Part shown: piece by piece, positions 7,825-15,917 of the stretch
How the letters are laid out: each line of letters begins with the position of its first letter
How positions within the stretch are numbered: the first letter of the stretch is position 1
NCBI RefSeq assembly: GCF_000719345.1
Contig: NZ_JOFX01000062.1
Span: 1-19,222 of the forward strand
Direction of reading: 5' to 3'
DNA: 19,222 nt
Origin: Streptomyces sp. NRRL F-2664
Lineage (GTDB): Bacteria; Actinomycetota; Actinomycetes; Streptomycetales; Streptomycetaceae
Notes under the pieces: generated by a model
What the model was told of the DNA's origin: nothing
The model's database searches: none
What the model saw: only the letters and a program-made list of their open reading frames with translations
Program-made: the position numbers and the translations under genes

Positions 7825-8981
7825 CCGACGAGCCTCCTGGTGAGCTTCCGCATGCAGTCGGCCTGCTCGGATTCGGGTGCGTACTCGAGCAGCGGTTTCT
7901 TGACGCGGACCGCCTCGCGCTGCTCCTTCAGATCCGGGATGACCCCGACAACGGGCGGCGAGCCGAGGTCCCGCCACCCCTGGAGCGAGGACGTGGCGAT
8001 GTAGCCGCGCCGGCTGTCGTAGAGGTTCACCACGATGCCGAGGAGGGCGAGGGCCAGGTTCATGTCGCCGGCGAGGTCGGAGATCTGGGCCATGAGGAGC
8101 TCGTAGGCATCTGCGGAGGAGTCCTCGGCCTGGACGACGATAAGGATGCCGGAGGAGTCGGGGTCCTCTCCGTCACGGGTGCGGCCGTAGTAGAGGGCGT
8201 TGTCCATCGTGTACCCCAGGCTGGGCGGGCAGTCCACGATCACGTAGTCGTAGTCCTCCTCCAGGGCCAGGAGCTCCCGCTCCAGCGCGGCCTCCCGGAC
8301 GCGCAGGCCGGGCGCGGTCGCGAGCTTCGCATCCAGCAGGAAGGCGTACGTGGAGCCCGGCAGCAGGTGGAGCCGGTCCCCGAAGAGCTGGTCCGACTCC
8401 ACGTGCACGACCAGGCTGCGCAGGTCGGTCCTCTTCTCTTCGCCGAGCATGCGCTTGGCCAGGCTCGGATCGTCGATTCCGAGCGGCTTGTGGCCGAGCT
8501 GCTGTGTGAGGTGGCACTGAGGGTCGAAGTCGACGAGGAGCACGCGGGCGCCCCGTTCTGCGATGCCCTCGGCAATCCCCGCCGAGACGGCCGTCTTCCC
8601 GACTCCGCCTTTCTGGTTGCAGACGACGTACCTGACCGGGCCTGTCGCCTCACGCTGCCGGTGGGATGCGGGCCTGTCCCGCAGCCACTCGGTGAGGGCT
8701 TGCGCCAGCGCCTGGTTGAGAGCCGATCTGCGGCTTCTGGCTACCTTCCTGAACTGCGCGTTCAGGCCGTGGGGGAGGTGTGTCGTAAAGTTCGCAGCTC
8801 CGCCTGTGTCGACCGGCGGGTGCTCTGCCCCCTCTTCCATCCACGCCTGAACGGCTTCCGTGACAGCGTCCTGCATGTCCAGTCCGAGCTGGGCAGCACG
8901 CACTTTGATCTTCTGCCGCAGTACAGGCGGCAGCTTGATGGCTACCTTTTCCCGGGCGGGCGGCTCGTTTGAGGCGTTCAT
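7821..8981 (-). CDS. parA: ParA-family partition ATPase with N-terminal ribbon-helix-helix-like segments
   Basis: 386 residues from ATG 8979-8981, with AAGG about nine bases upstream. Residues 12-49 (KVAIKLPPVLRQKIKVRAAQ then a helix ending AVQAWMEE) look like a ribbon-helix-helix fold. Residues 64-101 (NFTTHLPHGLNAQFRKVA, then a helix ending ALTEWLRD) look like a second. From residue 117 a deviant Walker ATPase follows: NQKGGVGKTA (122-131), LLVDFDPQ (148-155) and YVIVDCPPS (246-254). The family forms ATP-dependent patterns on nucleoid DNA that pull ParB-bound plasmids apart. The N-terminal part probably binds an operator to repress the operon, as the HTH of other large plasmid ParA proteins does. 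The stop overlaps the parB start (ATGA), so the two are translationally coupled. The frame is intact. Confidence 0.93.
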   Translation of the reverse strand: MNASNEPPAREKVAIKLPPVLRQKIKVRAAQLGLDMQDAVTEAVQAWMEEGAEHPPVDTGGAANFTTHLPHGLNAQFRKVARSRRSALNQALAQALTEWLRDRPASHRQREATGPVRYVVCNQKGGVGKTAVSAGIAEGIAERGARVLLVDFDPQCHLTQQLGHKPLGIDDPSLAKRMLGEEKRTDLRSLVVHVESDQLFGDRLHLLPGSTYAFLLDAKLATAPGLRVREAALERELLALEEDYDYVIVDCPPSLGYTMDNALYYGRTRDGEDPDSSGILIVVQAEDSSADAYELLMAQISDLAGDMNLALALLGIVVNLYDSRRGYIATSSLQGWRDLGSPPVVGVIPDLKEQREAVRVKKPLLEYAPESEQADCMRKLTRRLVG

Positions 8982-8995
8982 GCGGATACCTTACT

Positions 8996-9017
8996 GGCCT
9001 AGGCTGCTGTGTAGGCC
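8996..9017. promoter_or_regulatory. Inverted repeat just upstream of parA
   Basis: GGCCTA (8996-9001) and TAGGCC (9012-9017) are perfect inverted 6-mers, 10 bases apart, lying 15-36 bases before the parA ATG. The position suits an autoregulatory operator overlapping the promoter or leader. Confidence 0.4.
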
Positions 9018-9051
9018 GGCCCCCGCCGCACACGGTGCGCCGCCGCGTACT

Positions 9052-9064
9052 TGATGCTGCATCA
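9052..9064. promoter_or_regulatory. Small palindrome upstream of parA
   Basis: TGATGC and GCATCA flank a single T (9052-9064), about 70 bases before parA. It is a possible second operator half of the parAB control region; it is short, so chance is possible. Confidence 0.3.
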
Positions 9065-9910
9065 GGTCTGCCTGCTGTGTGCGATGCAGCCCCGGTGGGG
9101 TGTCGGACAGCGGCTGGCAGCAGGACAGCTGGCGACAGGCTTGCCAACCGGACCGGCCAGCACGCGGCTTACCTGCAGCTGACGAGGACGCACGGCTGCT
9201 GATCGGCGCAGTGGCAGCCGTCGCCGTCGTTGTCGTCGGCACCGGATGCGCCGGTCCCGGACACCGGTGGCCTCTCTTCTGACACCCGGCCGGAGCCGGT
9301 GCCCGCCCGGCTGCAGGCGGCCGGCGCGAAACGGCCCCAAGCCAAGACGCCGCTCCGGTGTACGGGGACGGCGCGAGGGAGCCCCGCCCGCCCTCCAGAG
9401 GTCCGGCAAGCCTGCGGAGCATGGCCGAGTCGCCGCCCGGGCCTGCGCCGCTCCCGCAGCAGCAGTAACCGCGCTGCCTGCCCCCGGTCACCGACGCCAG
9501 CCCGGCCGCCCCCGGCCAGCTCCCCCGGGGAACCCGCAGGCGCAGACGGACAGCACCGGTCGGCCGAAGTAGCCATGTCAGTGAGACAGCCGCACGCTTG
9601 CCCCGGCAGCACACCGGAGAGCATCCTGTCAGAGCAGACCCGATCCGCACCGACGCCGAGCACGTGGCCTCCTGAATCGCCGAGGCCGAATACACCGGGA
9701 CACGGCTGTCCGGAGCCGAGGCTGCCCGTCGGCTGGCGGCCTCCCCGAAGCCGGCCAGCGCCACGTGCCCGATGCCCAGAAGCACCTGGGCGAGCAGCGC
9801 CGGCAGCACGCTCGCGCGCACCTCCGCTCCGACCGCAGCTGAACCGCCGTTGCGGACAGCGCTCCGTCACCAACTCCAGCCAAAGGCGCGGGCGCACCCT
9901 TCCAGCCGTG

Positions 9911-10172
9911 ACCGGTCACGTGACGGGTGGCCGGCCCGGTCACGTGACCGGTGGCAGGGCCGGTACCGGTGACCGCCCGGCGGCGCCCGCCACTCCCCGA
10001 GCCCGCCCCGCCTCTCCGCTGCGGGCCCGGGCCCTCGACCGACCGGTCACGTGACGGGTGGCAGGGCCGGTCACGTGACCGGTGGCAGGGCCGGTACCGG
10101 TGACCGCCCGGCGGCGCCCGCCACCCCCCGAACCCGCCCCGCCTCTCCGCTGCGGGCCCGGGCCCTCGACCC
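9911..10172. repeat. 131-bp tandem repeat with four TCACGTGA-centred palindromes (candidate parS array)
   Basis: Unit 1 is 9911-10041 and unit 2 is 10042-10172, differing at about five positions. Each unit has two 16-bp palindromes of form CCGGTCACGTGACSGG, 24 bases apart centre to centre: 9912-9927 and 9936-9951 in unit 1, 10043-10058 and 10067-10082 in unit 2. The second of each pair is perfect; the first has one mismatch. Each unit also has CCGGTACCGG (9960-9969 and 10091-10100) and a GGGCCC pair. TCACGTGA is the inner core of the canonical parS site (TGTTTCACGTGAAACA). The array lies about 0.9 kb upstream of parA, so it is the best centromere candidate. Confidence 0.85.
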
Positions 10173-10252
10173 GCTGTGGCCGACCGGGGATCCCGATTCA
10201 TGGCGTAACACACACCCAGAGTCGGAAACTGGCAGCCCAAACGCGCCATGTT

Positions 10253-10579
10253 CCCTAGCAGAGGCCCGATGCCGGGCATGCCCGGCACGATCTCCGCGTA
10301 TGGATGAGCCGGGAAGTCCTTCGCGATGTCTTCGTCAATCTCGGCGATCTTCCGGTCCAGCTCGAGAAGCTCCTGGGCAAGAGCCCCGGCCAGCCGGGCG
10401 GATGTCTGCTCACAGGGAACCGCGGTGTGCTGGCGGTCAGCGGATTCCACTGCGGTGCGGCCGAGCACGGCCGGCCATCGGGCTCTGCGGCCGCGCAGCC
10501 GCTTCTCGAGGCTGCCGGCGCCGAGCCGGCGGATCGCGCCGGGTGTCCGGTAGCCCGTCAGCAGGATCAACGGTCTCAT
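10253..10579 (-). pseudogene. IS110-family transposase, middle segment
   Basis: Minus-strand reading from about 10579 gives LILLTGYRTPGAIRRLGAGS, then AVESADRQHTAVP and LDRKIAEIDEDIAKDF, ending AEIVPGMPGIGPLLG at 10253. This order is typical of IS110 transposases, from the end of the DEDD domain through the coiled linker to the start of the Transposase_20 domain. Similarity stops just after GIGPLLG. The N-terminal catalytic part is not seen upstream, and the C-terminal part may be the scrap at 6190-6326 on the same strand. Confidence 0.8.
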
Positions 10580-10966
10580 GCCGGCCAGGTTCAGCTCCCG
10601 TAAGCCGGGGGCTCGGCATACTAGACAGTAACTGAGGTTTTGAGGGTGGGGTTGGCGGTCAGGCGGTGGCGGTGAGGCAGCCGTCGGCGGGGCGGGGTCG
10701 GAGTTGGATCTTGCGCAAGTGCCTGATGTGGTCCCTGCATGGCAAATTTATGGGAGCGTCCCCCCGGTGAACTGGCCGGCCGGGGGATGCCCGGGTGCCG
10801 GTGTCGGCTGCGAAGGTCAAGGGGTTGCCGATCGAGGTGTTCGGTGTGCCGTCGGGTTTTTGGAGTCCTGCTGTGCGAATCGAAGTGTGTGTGAACGCCA
10901 TCGCCCGTGACGGGCTTCCGTTCCCTGCTTCGGTTTCCGGCGCCGTATGGTGCGGCCGGGGCGGGC
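10580..10966. other. Unassigned spacer between IS110 segment and MFS gene
   Basis: About 390 bases. The IS110 frame can be followed weakly to about 10615. A minus-strand frame ending at 10659 (with DHIRHLRKIQLRPRP) reads like the tail of a protein but matches nothing I know. The promoter for the MFS gene must lie here. A GCCCG/CGGGC hairpin at 10903-10915 sits about 50 bases before its ATG. Confidence 0.4.
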
Positions 10967-12394
10967 ATGCCAAGGACACGACTGAAATTGCAGCGCCTGC
11001 TTCGTAACCTCGCGTCTTCCGGCTCGTCCGCGAGCCCTCTGTCAGCGCTGTATGCGCTGTGCGTCAGCTTCTTCATGATCTGTTTGGATGCCACGGTCGT
11101 GAACGTGGCCGTCCCCGACATCCGCGCCTCGCTCGGGGCGTCCCTCAACGAGGCTGTCTGGGTCAACAGCGCCTATGCCCTCTGCTATGCCGTTCCGCTG
11201 ATCCTCGCGGGCCGGCTCGGTGACCGCTACGGACCCAAGCGGGTCTTCCTGACGGGTCTGGCCGGCTTCACCGTCGCCTCACTGGCCTGCGCGCTCGCCC
11301 CGAGCGCTTCGGTGCTGATCGCCGCGCGGGCCGTGCAGGGTCTGGCCGCCGCGCTGATCGCACCCCAGACCATGTCGATGATCGTGCACATGTTTCCTGC
11401 CGGGCGCCGCGGCAGGGCGCTGGGTGTATGGGGTGCGGTCGGCGGTGCTGCGATGGCCGCAGGCCCCGTGATCGGCGGGCTGCTGATCACATGGACGGGA
11501 TGGCGCAGCATCTTCCTGGTCAACATCCCCGTCGGGATCTTCGGCTGGGTCGCCGCGATGCGGCTGGTGCCCGACTGGCGGCCTGCCAGGGGGCACTGCC
11601 TCGACCTGTGGGGCATCGCGCTCAGCAGTGTGGGTCTGACAGCGCTGGTCTTCGGCGTGCAGAGCGGTGAAGCCTACGACTGGAGTACGGTCGCCGGACC
11701 CGTCACGATCCCCTCGATCCTCACCTTCGGCGCCCTGTGCCTGGCGGTGTTCGTGTGGTGGCAGCACCACAACACCCGCGAGCCGCTCCTGCCGCTCCGG
11801 CTCTTTCGCAACCGGAACTTCTCCGCCGCCTCCACCGCGGGCGGTGCCATGGGAGCCGCCATGGGGGGCCTCTTCCTGCCGCTGATGATCTACCTGCAGA
11901 GCGGCCTCGGCTACAGCCCCCTGGCCGCGGGTGCGGCCACGGTCCCGATGTTCGCCCTGTCCTCCCTGTGCGCGCGCCTGGCGGGCAAGCGGTCCGACAC
12001 CGCCAGCCCCCGCGCCCTGGCAGCCCTGGGCTTCGCCCTGCTCATCGCGGGCACGGCTGCGCTCGCCTGGCTGCTGCACCCCGGCATCAGTCTCTGGGCG
12101 CTGATGCCGTCACTCCTCGCGGCCGGGGCAGGGGTCGGCCTGGTCTCGGCCCCGCTTGCCGGGATCGCCACCCGGACCCTGGAGCCGTCCCTGGCCGGCG
12201 CTGCCTCAGGAGTCTTCAATACCACCCGTCAACTCGGCGGCGCCTTCGGCAGCGCTGCCACCGGCGTCCTCCTCCAAGCACACCTCGGCAACACCCCGAC
12301 CGCCGCTACCCAGGCAGCCCTTGCCTTCCCCGTGGCCATGCTCCTGATCGGCCTCGCGTGCTGCACTGTCGTCGGGCCGGCAGCGAAGGCCTGA
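10967..12394 (+). CDS. DHA2-type (EmrB/QacA-like) MFS drug exporter
   Basis: 475 residues from ATG 10967, preceded by a weak GGGGCGG site. A GTG at 10907 would add 20 residues; the ATG is preferred because the extra stretch is not family-like. The hydrophobic pattern fits about 14 membrane helices. Helix 1 has LDATVVNVAVPDI (40-52), the D1 motif of proton-coupled DHA2 exporters. Motif A is GRLGDRYGPKRV (82-93). The antiporter motif C is GAAMAAGPVIGGLL (160-173). The protein should export a drug or metabolite in exchange for protons at the cell membrane; the substrate cannot be read from sequence. No TetR or MarR regulator, the usual partner, lies beside it. The frame is intact, in contrast to the IS relics on both sides. 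Confidence 0.93.
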   Translation: MPRTRLKLQRLLRNLASSGSSASPLSALYALCVSFFMICLDATVVNVAVPDIRASLGASLNEAVWVNSAYALCYAVPLILAGRLGDRYGPKRVFLTGLAGFTVASLACALAPSASVLIAARAVQGLAAALIAPQTMSMIVHMFPAGRRGRALGVWGAVGGAAMAAGPVIGGLLITWTGWRSIFLVNIPVGIFGWVAAMRLVPDWRPARGHCLDLWGIALSSVGLTALVFGVQSGEAYDWSTVAGPVTIPSILTFGALCLAVFVWWQHHNTREPLLPLRLFRNRNFSAASTAGGAMGAAMGGLFLPLMIYLQSGLGYSPLAAGAATVPMFALSSLCARLAGKRSDTASPRALAALGFALLIAGTAALAWLLHPGISLWALMPSLLAAGAGVGLVSAPLAGIATRTLEPSLAGAASGVFNTTRQLGGAFGSAATGVLLQAHLGNTPTAATQAALAFPVAMLLIGLACCTVVGPAAKA

Positions 12395-12431
12395 CGATCC
12401 TGGTCTGTACATGACAGGCTTTCCCGGGGGT

Positions 12432-12464
12432 GGGGAACGTGTCGGGTCCGCGGGGACGTTCCCC
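12432..12464. terminator. Hairpin after the MFS gene
   Basis: GGGGAACGT (12432-12440) pairs perfectly with ACGTTCCCC (12456-12464) across 15 bases, starting 38 bases after the MFS stop. There is no T-tract, which is common for terminators in these GC-rich bacteria. It would also serve transcription coming from the minus strand. Confidence 0.6.
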
Positions 12465-12599
12465 GTTCTGGCGCGGTGGGGGATGTACGGCCCCGGCTGG
12501 AGCCCGTTGTGCCAGAGCAGGGAGGCGGGGTGAGCCAGGTGGGGTTGGCGGCGGGAACTCGTCAGTCGCGGGTGTGTCTGCGACGGGGCCGGCCCGCTG

Positions 12600-13260
12600 G
12601 CGGGCCCGGCGGGACTGCCGGCGGGTGATGCGCCGGGTCATAAGGGTGATCGGGGCCCGGGTAGTCAGCGATTCGGAGCGCTGCACGAGGCGTTCGCAGC
12701 CGCGGGCGTGTCTGCGGGTGTGCATGGCCCAGGCGTGCGGCCTCTCAACGACCCGGTGGCGGGCAGGACGGCGAACCCGGCCGCGCCTTTGGGCCGGCCC
12801 ACCGTCTTCACTATCAGGTTCAGGTACTTCTCCGCCCAGGTGGCGAGCTGTCCTGCGTAGGCGGAGTCGGCCCATACGATCAGATCTCGGGGCGCATGAG
12901 GCGCAGGCGGAAGAGGACTTCCCCGGCGGCGTCGCGGCCGTCAGGTCGGCCGGGGTGGCCATGGCCAACAGAGGCAGGCCCTTCTTGTCCACGACAAGGT
13001 GCCGCTGGGCGGCCGTTGAAATTTTTTGGCAGCGCCGTAGCCGCGCGAGTCCTTCCGCGGCGGTCTCGCCGGTTTTGACGGACTGGGAGCCGATGGCGTG
13101 GAGACCGGCCCCGGGGGCTCGGCCCAGGTCCGGCGGACGCGTTTGCAGGTGATCGCGGATCTGCCCGACCACCCCGGTCGCGGCCCAGCGGGCCCTGGCC
13201 TTGCAGCAGGTCCGCCAGGGTGCGAGGGCCGCGGTCTTCTCACCCGCCGCGGACCTCGCC
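12600..13260 (-). pseudogene. IS5-family transposase relic
   Basis: Minus-strand pieces in more than one frame give, in order, a WAATGVVGQIRDHLQTR stretch (about 13190), AIGSQSVKTGETAAEG (about 13090), HLVVDKKGLPLLAMATPADL (about 12990), VWADSAYAGQLATWAEKYLN (about 12850), VVERPHAWAMHTRRHARGCE (about 12740) and ITLMTRRITRR near 12630. This is the IS5/DDE_Tnp_1 layout. The first catalytic Asp, normally in DSQSVK, is Gly here (codon at 13089-13091), and at least two frameshifts separate the pieces. The element is inactive. I could not identify terminal repeats, so the ends are approximate. Confidence 0.8.
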
Positions 13261-14003
13261 GGCCTGGAGCCGGATCCCCTCACGAGACGCCCGGCACTCA
13301 GCACCTGGCCCCGCCCTCCGGATAACGCATACCGCCGGCATACCGCAGGGGCCATGGCCGCCACCCGGCGGCAACCCCGCAAACCCCAGTAGTTGTTGCA
13401 GCCGGGACGGCAAGGGCAGCCAGCAGGGGGGGGGAGGGCTTCGAGAGGGCGACAGGCCCCGGCCGCCGCTGGCCCCGCTCCGCGCCCACAGCCCCTCCGC
13501 GCCCGTCCCGGTGCCGGTTCCCACCGCTGAACCAGTAGGCGCCGGGTTCCAAGGAGCACCTCTTGTCAGCTTCCGTGCTGCCGGTCCATGCACGGCTGAG
13601 GGCGGTAGCTCCTCAGCCCTGGCGGGCTTGCGGTGCCCCGCTGGGGCGCTCCGCTGCGAGGCCGCCTGCAGCCGGGCATTTGCATAAGACAGACACCGTG
13701 GCTGGGCTGGCAGGGGGTGCCGGCAGCCACTGGCCGCCGCAGCCTGCCTGCTGCACTGCTTGGGCTGGCATTCGGTGGTGCAGGCACAGACGGGTTGCCG
13801 CCAGCCAGCCTGGCAGCGCCCCGGAGCCGGAAGGGGGGAGCTGCCGGCACGGGGGCTTCCGAGTTCGGCATACGGTCCCTGTCCCCTCTTTGTTAAGAGA
13901 GCGCCCGGCCCTCACTTCCCTGACCTGCGTCTTTGCCGGCGCTGATGATTCTGGCGAACACACTTGGGGGTCCATTGTGTTAACCCAGCCGTGACACTTC
14001 ACC
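13261..14003. other. Spacer without a supported gene, before the replication repeats
   Basis: About 740 bases. Many overlapping open frames are Pro/Gly/Ala/Arg-rich and lack motifs. A small dyad, AACACA (13957-13962) and TGTGTT (13976-13981), lies near its right end in a stretch with somewhat more A and T, close to the first dyad repeat of the candidate origin. Confidence 0.4.
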
Positions 14004-14411
14004 TCAGAACTTAACGTGGCGGAAAGCGGGCAGGCCGGGTGCATGCTGCCAGGAACCTGCAGGCCGCAGCACTGGGCAGAACGCGGGCGCAGCCCTGAAG
14101 CCCGCCCAGCGGGGGGTGGCCGGACGGGCAAGTGTGTCGCCCGGGCCAGCAGTACTTAACCTGACGGCAAGTTCTGGCGCCAATCTGCTCCAGAACTTTC
14201 GCTGAGGGAAAGTTCTGGAGATGGCCGTCCACGGGACGGCGGAGGCGGCTCCGGCCGGCCCCGCACTTCTCAACCTGGTGGAAAGTCCCGGACGGGCAGA
14301 GGCGCCGGAACTTTCCGCCGCGGAAACTTCCGGCGCTCTCGCGGCGGCGGGGCGCCCGGCGGCTCCTTCGCACCACGCGCCGTCAAAACTTAATCCCAGG
14401 GAAACTTCTGG
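14004..14411. repeat. Series of 29-bp dyad repeats upstream of rep (candidate origin/iterons)
   Basis: The repeat form is an 11-bp arm CCRGAACTTTC, 7 bases, then GAAASTTCYGG. The copies are 14004-14032 (degenerate), 14149-14177 (right arm good), 14190-14218 (perfect arms), 14263-14291 (right arm only), 14305-14333 (one arm mismatch) and 14383-14411 (left arm degenerate). Starts from the second copy on are 41, 73, 42 and 78 bases apart. The last copy ends 39 bases before the initiator's GTG. Binding by the initiator downstream, for origin opening and self-repression, is the natural inference. Confidence 0.75.
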
Positions 14412-14450
14412 GATAGGCTCCCCCCTGCCTGATCAGCAGAGGAGGACTCA

Positions 14451-15164
14451 GTGACGCCTGAACCGCCGGTGCGAGCACAGCGCCGGCCCCGCCCCACCGC
14501 GCCCGCCGACGCGCCCCGCAACGGAGACGAGGTCCTCGACGACATCGTCAGCCTCCTCGCCGGCCACATCGGGCAGACCGCCAACGTCGCCCCTCCGCCA
14601 GCCAGGAGCAGGACCGCTCGCAGAGGCCCCAGGGTCCAGATCAGCGTCGACTACGGCGACACCGACCCCCGCAGCATCCACAAGATGGCAGGCGAGATCG
14701 GCTACAGCATCACGTCCAACTGGTTTGCCCAGTGGATGGCCAAGCTCCTTGTCGCCGGGGTCCTCTCCCGGTCCCGGGCCGCGGTGTTCCTGTTCGTCGC
14801 CGGCGGACAGAAGAAGGGCACCGGTATCGCCTCCTACACGCAGCAGCAGATCACCGACGGACTCAACGAGCTGCTGGACGGCATGCCCGGCGCAAAGAAG
14901 ATCACCCGTCCGACCGTCAACAAAGCCGTCAAGACCCTCATCGAGTGGGGCTGGCTGGAGAGCGCCGGCTACGGCCGGATCCGCTTGAACGTCACCCTCT
15001 GGTTCGCCGGCAACAGCGGCGAGCAGAAGCACGTCCTGGAGGAGATCGCCTCCGACCACGGGAGCGAGCCCGAAGCCTTCCCGCACAGAGTCGGGCCGAG
15101 GTGCCTCCCCGGCCAGCAGATGCTCGACTTTGAGGAAGCGCCCGCCAGGGGAGCGGCAGGGTGA
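14451..15164 (+). CDS. Putative plasmid replication initiator, winged-helix
   Basis: 237 residues from GTG 14451, with AGGAGGA at 14440-14446, the best ribosome site in the window. The first 60 residues are Pro/Arg-rich and probably disordered. Residues 95-187 resemble the RepL-like winged-helix layout: a start helix (AQWMAKLLVAGVLSRSRA), a core HTH with ITRPTVNKAVKTLIEWGWLE (151-170), then a wing strand pair (GYGRIRLNVTLWFAGN). It lies directly downstream of the dyad repeats, as an initiator would, and 46 bases upstream of a second winged-helix gene. Its likely job is to bind those repeats and start plasmid replication. It could instead be only a repressor of its own operon. The family assignment rests on layout and context, not on a catalytic motif. 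Confidence 0.65.
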   Translation: MTPEPPVRAQRRPRPTAPADAPRNGDEVLDDIVSLLAGHIGQTANVAPPPARSRTARRGPRVQISVDYGDTDPRSIHKMAGEIGYSITSNWFAQWMAKLLVAGVLSRSRAAVFLFVAGGQKKGTGIASYTQQQITDGLNELLDGMPGAKKITRPTVNKAVKTLIEWGWLESAGYGRIRLNVTLWFAGNSGEQKHVLEEIASDHGSEPEAFPHRVGPRCLPGQQMLDFEEAPARGAAG

Positions 15165-15210
15165 CTACCGCCCGCATACCTCGACGACACGACCAAGGAG
15201 ACCACGCCCG

Positions 15211-15633
15211 ATGCCCAAGCCTGTGATGTCCCCACTCGTGACCGAACGGATCTGGGCGCTTCCCATCGGGGCCGCCGCAGTGAAGTTCCTGTCCTACCTC
15301 GTCTTCCGCAGCGAGACCGGCACCGGACACCTGCCCTCCCAGCAGGCGATGTCAGCCGAGTACAAGGTGAGCCCGGCTGCCGTGAGCAAGCTCCTGGACC
15401 CCCTGTTCGAGCTGAACGTGGTGCTCCGCACGCCCAGCGAGCGCAGCAGGCGGGCCAACAGCTACAGCCTGCACCCGCTCGCCGCCCGCTACGAGAGCGC
15501 CGAAGCCATGGACGACGCATTCGCACAAGCCCTGGACGACATGCGGTCGGGCAGGCTTCCGCCGCTGCAGCTGCCTGAGTACCAGGCAGTCCCCCCCGCC
15601 CAGGGAACGCCCAAGCTCCGCAGCGTCGCCTGA
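15211..15633 (+). CDS. Small winged-helix DNA-binding protein, second gene of the rep operon
   Basis: 140 residues. I chose ATG 15211, with AAGGAG about ten bases upstream; an in-frame ATG at 15130 would overlap the gene before it and add an Arg/Pro-rich stretch. Residues 18-90 form a helical winged-helix unit, with the recognition region LPSQQAMSAEYKVSPAAVSK (41-60) followed by LLDPLFELNVVLRTP and a basic wing (SERSRRANSYSLHPL). The C-terminus is acidic, then Pro-rich. It follows the putative initiator by 46 bases on the same strand, so it is probably co-transcribed and acts in copy control or helps at the origin. I cannot name a family beyond winged-helix. Confidence 0.7.
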   Translation: MPKPVMSPLVTERIWALPIGAAAVKFLSYLVFRSETGTGHLPSQQAMSAEYKVSPAAVSKLLDPLFELNVVLRTPSERSRRANSYSLHPLAARYESAEAMDDAFAQALDDMRSGRLPPLQLPEYQAVPPAQGTPKLRSVA

Positions 15634-15917
15634 CATGAGGCGGCCCCGGCCGCAGGCGCGGCAGGCAAACTCCGCCGTGAGCTGCAGGCACCGGGCCGCA
15701 GCAGCAGGCGGCATCGGCGGAGGGCCGGCCGCCAGCCGGCATGCTGCGAACAGCAGCACCGGGGCCGGCCTGACGCCTCCGGCCCCTGCGCTGGCCCCGC
15801 TGCAGGTGAGCGCGGCCCAGAGGCCGCCGCGGCCCGCGGCGGCGAAGCCCGCCCGCACCCCTGCAAAGCCCTGCCCCCGAGGCCGCTGTACCACCTCAAG
15901 CGGTGCGCAGGAGACCG
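15634..15917. other. Spacer after the rep operon with a GC-rich hairpin
   Basis: No supported gene. At 15823-15843 the arms GCCGCCGCGG and CCGCGGCGGC pair perfectly around one C, about 190 bases after the last rep-operon stop. It may end transcription, but such runs also arise easily in DNA of this composition. Confidence 0.4.

Larger units (their letters stand above)
8982..9910. other. parA upstream region without a supported gene
   Basis: About 930 bases. Long open frames exist on both strands but are low-complexity, Pro/Arg/Ala-rich and lack family motifs. A plus-strand frame ending at 9282 has a hydrophobic run and a lipobox-like GTGC, but no good ribosome site. The region probably holds the par promoter and the approach to the repeat array. 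Confidence 0.4.

Noticed and set aside
6571..8972. Long plus-strand frames (477 and 398 residues)
   Set aside because: They are antisense to parB and parA, which have full domain sets; high GC makes such shadows common.
9079..9282. Small membrane or lipoprotein-like frame with GTGC
   Set aside because: It has a hydrophobic run but no convincing ribosome site and is very short; not enough to call a gene.
12306..13559. 417-residue minus-strand protein
   Set aside because: Only parts match an IS5 transposase, in more than one frame; the rest is low-complexity read-through.
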